Shown here: in pieces, positions 18,401 to 25,268 of the stretch
Layout: each line of letters starts with the position of its first letter
How positions within the stretch are numbered: the stretch's first letter is position 1
Source: Dokdonella sp.
GTDB taxonomy: Bacteria; Pseudomonadota; Gammaproteobacteria; Xanthomonadales; Rhodanobacteraceae
DNA length: 64,000 bases
Direction of reading: 5' to 3'
NCBI GenBank assembly: GCA_024707225.1
Contig: JANQAE010000002.1
Coordinates: forward strand, 248,001-312,000
Position numbers and translations under genes: made by a program
The notes under the pieces: generated by a model
What the model was told of the DNA's origin: nothing
What the model saw: only the letters and a program-made list of their open reading frames with translations
Databases searched by the model: none

Positions 18401-19747
18401 ATGCACGCACTTCGTACATGCACGCGCCTGGGCCGCTGCGTGGCGGCGGCCTGGACCTTGGCCGCGACCGGGCAGGCCCTCGCGACCGGCGAGCTGGATG
18501 CCACGTTCGGCAACGGCGGCGAACTGCTGATCGCGCGGCCCGACAGCACGCACGGCTCGCCCGAATGGCTCGGCGGACTGGCCGCGCTGCCGGACGGCCG
18601 TTTCTACTGGACCCTCAACGACGGCGCCGACGCGCAGTGGCTGGTGCGCATTCATCGCAACGGCGATCGGGACACCAGTTTCGCCGGCGATGGCCGCGTC
18701 GAGATCGACGCGCCGTGCGGCGGGTCGCATCCGGTCCGCGTGGCCGTCGACGGCGACGGCGCGGTGATCTGGACCGGCGTCTGCCTGCTGCGCTTCCACC
18801 CCGACGGTAGCCGCGATGAGGATTTTCCGGCCGGTACCCCCTCTGTGCCCGGAACCGGCTTCCGCGTCGCGGCGCTGGCGCGCGACGGTGTCGGGCGCTG
18901 GCTGCTGGCCGGCATCCAGGCGTTTCAGTGGCAGGTGTGGCGTTTCCGGCCCGACGGCAGCAACGATCCGAGCTTCGGCGGCGGCAAGGGCTTCGTCTCG
19001 CCCGCCGTGCCCGCCACCAACGGCGTGCGCGATCTGCGCGCCCTGGCCGTGCGACCGGACCACCGCGTTCTGCTGGCCGGCCTGCGCGGCAACAGCAGCG
19101 GGCCGAACCTGGTATTGCTGCAACTGCTCCCCGATGGTCAGCCGGACCCGCAGTTCGGAACGCAGGGACTGGTCGACGTCGAAGCGCCGTCCGGGTTCAA
19201 CGGCATCGACGCTGCCGCCGTGGTGCTCGACCGGCGAGGCAATGCGATCGTCGCCGGCAACGGCAACAACGGCTCGCAGAGCTGTTGCGCGCTGGTGACG
19301 CGGTTCGATCCGACCGGCGTGCTCGACGCGAGTTTCGGGCTGCGCCTGATGGTGCCGCCAGGCAGCACCACGCTGTCGCCGTTCGGCGAAACCTCCAGCA
19401 CGCTTGCGCTGCTGCCCGGCGGCCAGATCCTGCTCGCTCGCACGTCGTTCCCATTCCCAAGCGCGGGCGAGAGCACGCGCACGCGCTTCACGCTGGTGCG
19501 GTTGAACGGTGACGGCTCGTTGGACACCGGCTTCGGCACGGCTGGCTGGCGCAACTACGTGGTCCACGATCCGACCGGCGCCGGCATGAGCGGCCCGTAT
19601 TCGCAGATCCACGGCATGGCGTACGGCGAGGGGGCCGCGCTGATGTTCGGCCGCACCTTCTTCGAGGACGGGAACTCCAAGGGCATCGATTTCGTGACCC
19701 TCGTCCGCGCGCGCTTCGACCGGCTGTTCGACGGCAACTTCGAGTGA
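18401..19747 (+). CDS. Exported delta-60 repeat (beta-propeller-like) protein
   Basis: A 448-residue exported protein built from delta-60 repeats. The repeating signature is a D-x-x-F-G or similar turn: LDATFGNGG, DTSFAGDGR, NDPSFGGG, PDPQFGTQG, LDASFG and LDTGFGTAG, spaced about 55-70 residues. A basic, hydrophobic N-terminus (about residues 1-29) acts as signal peptide. I chose the ATG at 18401 because AGGAG lies six bases upstream; the longer frame has no repeat. Delta-60 proteins are thought to form surface propellers of unknown role. The product ends RLFDGNFE, a tail resembling that of other secreted proteins here. Confidence 0.85.
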   Translation: MHALRTCTRLGRCVAAAWTLAATGQALATGELDATFGNGGELLIARPDSTHGSPEWLGGLAALPDGRFYWTLNDGADAQWLVRIHRNGDRDTSFAGDGRVEIDAPCGGSHPVRVAVDGDGAVIWTGVCLLRFHPDGSRDEDFPAGTPSVPGTGFRVAALARDGVGRWLLAGIQAFQWQVWRFRPDGSNDPSFGGGKGFVSPAVPATNGVRDLRALAVRPDHRVLLAGLRGNSSGPNLVLLQLLPDGQPDPQFGTQGLVDVEAPSGFNGIDAAAVVLDRRGNAIVAGNGNNGSQSCCALVTRFDPTGVLDASFGLRLMVPPGSTTLSPFGETSSTLALLPGGQILLARTSFPFPSAGESTRTRFTLVRLNGDGSLDTGFGTAGWRNYVVHDPTGAGMSGPYSQIHGMAYGEGAALMFGRTFFEDGNSKGIDFVTLVRARFDRLFDGNFE

Positions 19748-19782
19748 CGGTCCGGGCGGGCCGCCGCAGGCTGCGCTGACGA

Positions 19783-20082
19783 CGGCGTGATGTTTCCCCC
19801 GGGATTGTGGAACGACAACCGGACGTTCACGACGAGGTGGCCACTGGCCTGGGCCGGCGAGATGCGGCCGTGCGCGACGATAGCGACCCGGCTGCGTCAG
19901 CGGAATGCACTGCACGAGTGGGAAATCCGGTCCGTGCCGTCGGCCGGCGTGCGGATGACGCGGGCCGAGACCGAGTTGGGCCGCGGGTCGATGTCCAGCG
20001 GTGCCCGGGCCGGTGCGGTGAGCGAGGTGGCGACTCGCCAGCCCGACAGATCGGTGCCGAACGCGCCGTTGGCGACCCGATT
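19783..20082 (-). pseudogene. Decayed remnant of a secreted carbohydrate-binding-like domain
   Basis: Minus-strand similarity to the C-terminal ANGxFxxxLxGW-type domain is spread over three frames. NGAFGTDLSGWRV to GTDRISHSC reads in one frame (20082 to about 19912). QCIPLTQPGRYR continues in a second. AHGRISPAQASGHLVVNVRLSFHN ends in a third (to about 19783). This implies two frameshifts, near 19908 and 19875, and no start codon. It lies directly downstream of the beta-helix gene, which already has its own stop codon and tail. It is most likely a relic of a former neighbour or a lost C-terminal extension. It fills most of the 430-base gap between 19747 and 20178. Confidence 0.55.
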
Positions 20083-20177
20083 CGGTGCGGCGGGGGCGTG
20101 GTCGAGGCCGGGCCCAGCGCGAACCCCAGCTTCGGACGCATCCAGTTGCCTTCGCGTCCAGGCCGCCGTCGGGCCGC

Positions 20178-21863
20178 TCACTTGAAGTCGAAGTTGTCGC
20201 AGAAGACCGCGTCCCCTGCACCGCAGTCCCAGGGACCGTGCTGGCGCTCGAACGCGCCGAGATCGCGCGGCCCGTAGTTGTTGGCCTGATGGGTGAGATC
20301 GACGTCGCGCGGACGGCCGGCGAGATCGACGCTGCTGAAGCTGTCGGTCGGCGCGAAATCGACGGCTGGCGACAGGAACCTCAGGCGATAGTCGCCGGCA
20401 TCCGGCGCGACGAACATCGGGTCGGCCTGCACGATCGTCGGCAGGTCCGGCAGGCCGGCCGGATCGGCCGCCAGGACGTGATCGGCGAAGTAACCGGAGC
20501 TGCCGAGATAGCGCACGCCGCGACCGGGCTGGTCGAGGATGCTCTTGCTGATTCCCAGATAGTTGCTCGCATAAAGCGTGTAGCTGCCGATCTGGTTGCG
20601 CGACACGGTGCAGTCGAGCATCACCAGCGCGTTGCCGATCGTCGTGGCTCCCTCGGCGGCGAGCAGCGCGTCGTCGGCGATGTTCCCGGCGATCAGGCAG
20701 TTCCTGAGCGTGATGTCGCTGTCGCTGCCGTAGACCATGAAGCGGGCGTGGTTGTCGCGCATGCGGATGCGGTCGGCGGACAGGTAGCCGTCGTCGAGAT
20801 GGATCGCGCCGGCCCCGTCCGGATCCTCGGAGGTGTTGCCCGAGACGCTGTTGCAGGTATCGCCGGCCGTGCATCGCACCGCGGCCGGATGCGGTGTGCA
20901 TTCGGCGAAGCCGTCCCGGTTCATGATGACGGCTCCGCTCGCATGCACGGCAGGCCCGCGCCATCCGGTGTTGTCGTCGATCCTGAAGTCCCACGCGCAC
21001 GTCGTCCCGGGCGATTCGATGCCGGCGCCCCACGAGCCGGTGTTGCCGACCACGCCGACCGGCCTCGACGGCTGCGTCGCGAACAGCTTCAGCGTGCCCT
21101 GGTTGTAGATGCCGCCGCCGAGCGCGGCGGCCTCGTTCGCGTAGATCGCGGGCAGACCCGAATAGCCCGGCGACCCGATGTAGGCGTGTGCGCCGGCGCC
21201 CACGAACAGCCCGCCGCCGGAAACGCCCGAGACGTTGTAGGCGATCATCGTCTGCGGCGCGATCATCGTCATCTCGATCGGACCGGCCAGCGCCACGCCG
21301 CTGCCGTTGTTGAACGTCACCAGGGTGCCGGTGTCCAGGAGCAGCTCGGCATCGCTGCCGGTCGCCGTCGCGGTGATGCCGCCGCCGCGGTTCAGCGTGA
21401 TCGTGCTCTCGATGACCTGCAGGATGCCGTTGCCGGAGAACGCGATGCCGCGGGTCGGCGACCGCCGGATCTCCAGGTGGCGCAGCTTGACGATCGCGCT
21501 GCCGTTGGCGGTGATCGACAGCACCGGCTGGGTTCCGGTCAGTCCGCCGCTGACGACGGTGCGGATACCGTCACTCTCGATCTGCGAGCACGTCGCGAAG
21601 CCGCCGACGATGTTGAGGTCCTGGCTGGTGACGACGACGTTGGCCTCCGGTTCGTAGCTCAGCGACCGCGTCAGGCGGATCGTGTCGAATCCGGGGTTGG
21701 CATTGGCCGCATTGATCGCCGACTGGATCGTGCCGTGCGTACACGGCTGTCCCGAGCCCGAGGGCGAGCCGACGGTGAAGATCGCGGCACCAGCCGGAGC
21801 GGCCGGCATCAGCGCAGCGGCGAGTATCAGGCGCATGGGCAAACGGAGGGGCGCAGGATGCAT
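20178..21863 (-). CDS. Exported right-handed beta-helix protein
   Basis: A 561-residue exported protein. The signal peptide is at the N-terminus (RLILAAALMPAAPAGAA). Short beta-helix coils then repeat, many ending in small or Asn residues (for example ITATATGSDAELLLDTGTL and AVHASGAVIMNRDG). They resemble the parallel beta-helix of pectate-lyase-like and polymorphic outer-membrane proteins. An opening segment GTIQSAINAANANPGFDTIRL is typical of such secreted beta-helix proteins. AAGGAG sits seven bases before the chosen ATG at 21863, so the upstream frame is not used. The product ends DAVFCDNFDFK. No catalytic residues are evident; it could be a surface adhesin. Confidence 0.78.
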   Translation of the reverse strand: MHPAPLRLPMRLILAAALMPAAPAGAAIFTVGSPSGSGQPCTHGTIQSAINAANANPGFDTIRLTRSLSYEPEANVVVTSQDLNIVGGFATCSQIESDGIRTVVSGGLTGTQPVLSITANGSAIVKLRHLEIRRSPTRGIAFSGNGILQVIESTITLNRGGGITATATGSDAELLLDTGTLVTFNNGSGVALAGPIEMTMIAPQTMIAYNVSGVSGGGLFVGAGAHAYIGSPGYSGLPAIYANEAAALGGGIYNQGTLKLFATQPSRPVGVVGNTGSWGAGIESPGTTCAWDFRIDDNTGWRGPAVHASGAVIMNRDGFAECTPHPAAVRCTAGDTCNSVSGNTSEDPDGAGAIHLDDGYLSADRIRMRDNHARFMVYGSDSDITLRNCLIAGNIADDALLAAEGATTIGNALVMLDCTVSRNQIGSYTLYASNYLGISKSILDQPGRGVRYLGSSGYFADHVLAADPAGLPDLPTIVQADPMFVAPDAGDYRLRFLSPAVDFAPTDSFSSVDLAGRPRDVDLTHQANNYGPRDLGAFERQHGPWDCGAGDAVFCDNFDFK

Positions 21864-22053
21864 GAGGAGTCTCCTTGACGTCATGAGTCGGCTCCGGACC
21901 GATCGACCGACCCGGAAGGCGCGGTCCGCTCGGGCGCAATGGGATCGGCTGCGCTCGACAGGGCGGGGATCGGATCGACGAGGGCGCCGTATTCGCAGCG
22001 TCGAAGTCGCAGGGCAAGCGGACATGTCCGGATGGGGCGGTGGTGGTGTGCGA

Positions 22054-23526
22054 TCACTCGAAATCGGAGTGGAACAACGGCAACACGAAGCGTGTCGCGG
22101 CGAAATCGGTATTCGTGCTGGACTGCTGGTCGCGGAGGTCGCCGATCAGGTACAGATGATCGCCGTCGAGTACGACGCGCGCGGTCTGCATGACGCCCGC
22201 TGCCGGTGCGCCGAGGGCGTCGTGAACGAAAAGGCCGCCCTCGCCGAAGCGGGGATCGATCCGACCGGTGGAGGTCAGCACGGCGGCGAACCCCTGAAAA
22301 TACGAGTCGAGCGTGTCGCTGGTGCTTCCGCCGACCAGGATGCGGTCACCGGCCAGTGCGTACACGCTGAAGGACGTGGGCAGGTAGCCGTATTGCGCGT
22401 AGCCGAGCAGGACGCGTCCGTCCAGGCCGAAGGCCGGATCGGGGTCGCCCGAAGGGAGCAACCGGGCGACTCCGATCTCCCAACTCGTCGGCCGGCGCAC
22501 GGTACCGGCCAGTACGATGCGACCCGCGGCGTCGACGGTCACGGCGAACGCCGCATCGGTCATGTCCCCGCCCTGATCGAAACCGACGTAGGCCCAGCCG
22601 TCGTGGCCGGGCCCGAAGCTCGGATCGAGCCGGCCATCCGGCAGCAGCCGGATCACGCTCATGTCCAGGCCCGATCCGCCGGCACGTTCGGCGACGCCGG
22701 CGAGCACGATGCGTCCGTCGGCGAGCAACGCGCCGTCGTAGGCCATCGCCCGGTCCGGCTGGCCGGGGCGCGAGGGTGCCACGCAGATGCTGCCGCGGCC
22801 GTTGCCGAAGCGGGTATCGGTGGCGCCCGCGACGGTCAGTCTGCCCACCGCCTGGCATATCTGCGGCGTGGCGGTCGAGGTCATCCGGAGTGCTGCGCCG
22901 AGTACCAGCACGCCCCCGTCCGCGTCCGGCAGAACGCGCGACAACTGAACCTCGATACCACCGTCGACGAAGAAGCCCGGACCCAGAAAGCGGTGGCCGC
23001 TGCCGTTGAAGCTGGTGTCGATCTTGCCGTCGCCGTGCAGTCGTCCGACGATTGCCGCCGCGAGATTCGGTGCATGGGCCAGATACGGCAGTCGCCCGTC
23101 GAGCGCGCGCGCCAGGTGCAGATCGCCGTGAGGGTAGGCCGGCGCCAGGCCGGCCGATACGCGGCCGTCACCGGCGCTGCCGAAAGCGGGGTCCGGCACG
23201 CCGCCGGCGTCGAGACGGACGAAAGCGGCATCGACGCCGGCGTCCGTCGATGCCAGTCCGGCCAGCACCGGCCTTGCGCCGTCGATGACCGCTGCGCAGG
23301 CGAAGTCCCGCGCGTCGGCCCCCACATCGAAAGCAATGCGGGCGATGCCGCCCGGGCCGCCGAAACCGGGGTCGGGGATCGGTACCGGCCTGGCCGTGGC
23401 GACGGCCGCCAGGCCGACCGACAGCAGGAGCGAGGCGGGTACGCGCAGCCAGGTCGGGAAGAGCCCGGCAACGCAGCGAGGATCATCCGGCTCGCCGGAC
23501 GTTGCAGGGCGCGCGACAGCGCACAT
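22054..23526 (-). CDS. Second exported delta-60 repeat protein
   Basis: A 490-residue exported protein with at least six delta-60 motifs: PDPGFGGPGG, PDPAFGSAGDGR, TDTRFGNGRG, LDPSFGPGHDGW, PDPAFGLDGR and IDPRFGEGG. A hydrophobic segment (PASLLLSVGLAAVATA, about residues 30-45) acts as a delayed signal peptide. I chose the ATG at 23526 because AGGA lies six bases before it; the ATG at 23559 lacks an RBS. It is similar in design to the 18401 gene but on the other strand, so it is a diverged paralogue rather than a tandem copy. It ends LFHSDFE. Confidence 0.83.
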   Translation of the reverse strand: MCAVARPATSGEPDDPRCVAGLFPTWLRVPASLLLSVGLAAVATARPVPIPDPGFGGPGGIARIAFDVGADARDFACAAVIDGARPVLAGLASTDAGVDAAFVRLDAGGVPDPAFGSAGDGRVSAGLAPAYPHGDLHLARALDGRLPYLAHAPNLAAAIVGRLHGDGKIDTSFNGSGHRFLGPGFFVDGGIEVQLSRVLPDADGGVLVLGAALRMTSTATPQICQAVGRLTVAGATDTRFGNGRGSICVAPSRPGQPDRAMAYDGALLADGRIVLAGVAERAGGSGLDMSVIRLLPDGRLDPSFGPGHDGWAYVGFDQGGDMTDAAFAVTVDAAGRIVLAGTVRRPTSWEIGVARLLPSGDPDPAFGLDGRVLLGYAQYGYLPTSFSVYALAGDRILVGGSTSDTLDSYFQGFAAVLTSTGRIDPRFGEGGLFVHDALGAPAAGVMQTARVVLDGDHLYLIGDLRDQQSSTNTDFAATRFVLPLFHSDFE

Positions 23527-23582
23527 GGTGAATCCTGGTGAGGGCGGCAGATGCATCACGATCGGTGCCGGTCAGCGAGCGA

Positions 23583-24128
23583 TCAGCGGTGCATCGAGGC
23601 CGCCGCGAACATGCCATCGAGCGTGAGTGCCAGCTCCTGCGGCGTCAGTTCGAGCGTGACCAGGACCTGGCCGCAGGGGGTGGACTCCCAGCGCCACGGC
23701 GCAATGGCGAGGAAGTAGTCGCCGGAATCCACCTCGGCGAGGTCGATCGTGTCCACGGCGATTCCCGCGTCCGTCACGTAGCCGCAGGCCGCCGTGTTCC
23801 CGCATTGCGAGCGCAGCAGGAACAGCGCGGGATCGAAGCCGGCGCCCGACTGCACGACCAGACGACCGATCGGATACGGCAACGGCATGCGCACGATCGT
23901 CGCCGGCCCGGTCAATGCGAACGCACCGCAGGCGATCACGACACCGGCGTCACCGCGGCAGGTGTCGAACCCGGTCGGCGTGTTGGCGGCCAGCACGGCC
24001 GGCGCCGGGCAGGTCTGCGCGGCAAGCGGGCCCATCGTCAGGCAGGCGAATCCGACGAGCGCGATACCCGCTGCGACATCAGCGATGCGTTTGCGACGGC
24101 GCCGGGCGTATCGCTCCGGGATTGGCAT
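23583..24128 (-). CDS. Exported protein of unknown function
   Basis: A 181-residue product. A basic start (RYARRRRKRIADVAA) and a hydrophobic run ending GPLAAQTCPAP form a signal peptide cut near residue 37. The mature part has seven cysteines and a beta-rich sequence (RLVVQSGAGFDPALFLLRSQCG, then VDSGDYFLAIAP). That pattern recalls bacterial pre-peptidase (PPC) domains, which are secreted beta-sandwiches. I chose the ATG at 24128 because the frame upstream is Arg-rich and featureless. It precedes the delta-60 gene by 57 bases on the same strand and may be co-transcribed with it. Function unknown. Confidence 0.65.
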   Translation of the reverse strand: MPIPERYARRRRKRIADVAAGIALVGFACLTMGPLAAQTCPAPAVLAANTPTGFDTCRGDAGVVIACGAFALTGPATIVRMPLPYPIGRLVVQSGAGFDPALFLLRSQCGNTAACGYVTDAGIAVDTIDLAEVDSGDYFLAIAPWRWESTPCGQVLVTLELTPQELALTLDGMFAAASMHR

Positions 24129-24378
24129 CTCGTCGGCTTGCCCGGCATCGCGACGCCGCGATGCGCTGCCGGGTCGGGCCGCGCGTTGTCCGGCCCTGAC
24201 CACGATCCGGTCGACCACTGCCGGCCCCGGCGGTGAGGCCGTGGGCGACGGCTGGCCGATCTGGCATGGATGCGAGCGCATGGGCATGGCGGATGTCTCG
24301 ATCGGGCCGGCTCGTTCCGGCTCGGTCAGCCTGGCATCCAGGCGCCGCTCCGATCTGGAGGAAAGCCGCAGGTACCGC

Positions 24379-24639
24379 ATGGGATCGGCTGAGGTGCATT
24401 GGGAAATGCTTGGGGATCGGCTTCCGGTCCGCTCCGGCGCCCTTGCTTCGACGCCACGGCTGGCCGCAGCCCTTACCGGCGCGAACAAGGACTACGATTT
24501 GCTCTTTCTGCCCCAGCAGGACCACGAGCGGTTCCGCAACGATCCGTACGACACGCGGCGGTCATGGGACCACTGCGTCGAGCATCCGATGGGCCACTCG
24601 CCACGGCCCCATCGGCTCGCCGCGCCCGGCCGGCGCTGA
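24379..24639 (+). pseudogene. C-terminal relic of an S9 (DPP-IV-like) peptidase
   Basis: The last 86 codons before the stop at 24637 resemble the end of dipeptidyl-peptidase IV/prolyl oligopeptidase proteins. Visible are LTGANKDYDLLFLPQQDHERF, with the His that would be catalytic, then DPYDTRRSWDHCVEHPMG. The upstream catalytic Ser region (GWSYGG), the propeller and a signal peptide are all absent, so this is a relic and not a gene. It is the only recognisable content of the 580-base gap between 24128 and 24708; the rest (24129-24378) shows nothing. Confidence 0.55.
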
Positions 24640-24707
24640 GTCGGAGCCGTCGATTGCCAGGTGCCGGGGCACATGGCACCGTACCGGCCAGCAGACGGGG
24701 AGGGCCC

Positions 24708-25268
24708 GTGGCCGAGATCACCGAACTGATCGGCAAGGCACGCGACGGCGACCCGGATGCGTCGGCGCGCGTGTTCGCGCTGCTCTACGACGAGCTGCAC
24801 CGGCTCGCGGCCGGCCAGCTGCGCGGCGAGCCGGCGATGCGCGCGACCTCGCTGGTCCACGAGGCCTTTCTGAAGCTGGCCCATCACGGTGCGCTGGCCG
24901 TCAACGATCGCGGCCACTTCTTCGCGGTCGCCGCGCGCGCGATGCGCCAGATCGTCGTCGACCACGTGCGTGCGCGCAGCGCGTTGCGGCGCGGCGGCGA
25001 TCTGCAGTTCGCCGCGCTCGATACCGGTGCCCTGCACCTGGCCGCCGAGCAGCGCGACGAGGACCTGCTCGCGCTCGACGAGGCCCTGATCCGCCTCGGC
25101 GCGGTCGACGCGCCGCTGGCGGCCCTGGTCGAGATGCGCTTCTACGGCGGACTCGAGCTGGCCGACATCGCCGAGCAGATCGGCCGATCCGAACGTTCGC
25201 TCAAGCGCGACTGGCGGCGCGCCCGGGCGTTCCTGCTGCATGCACTGGCGGGCGACGGAGCGCGATGA
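24708..25268 (+). CDS. ECF-type RNA polymerase sigma factor (first of three)
   Basis: A 186-residue ECF sigma factor. Region 2 spans LLYDELHRLAAGQLR to HFFAVAARAMRQIVVDHVRAR. Region 4 is the HTH LVEMRFYGGLELADIAEQIGRSERSLKRDWRRARAFL. The long spacer and the SLVHEAFLKL motif place it in the ECF subgroup that is typically paired with TPR-containing Ser/Thr kinases. I chose the GTG at 24708 because GGGGAGGG lies four to eleven bases upstream and the family starts there. Its stop codon overlaps the kinase ATG (ATGA), so the two are translationally coupled and probably act in one signalling path. Confidence 0.9.
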   Translation: MAEITELIGKARDGDPDASARVFALLYDELHRLAAGQLRGEPAMRATSLVHEAFLKLAHHGALAVNDRGHFFAVAARAMRQIVVDHVRARSALRRGGDLQFAALDTGALHLAAEQRDEDLLALDEALIRLGAVDAPLAALVEMRFYGGLELADIAEQIGRSERSLKRDWRRARAFLLHALAGDGAR

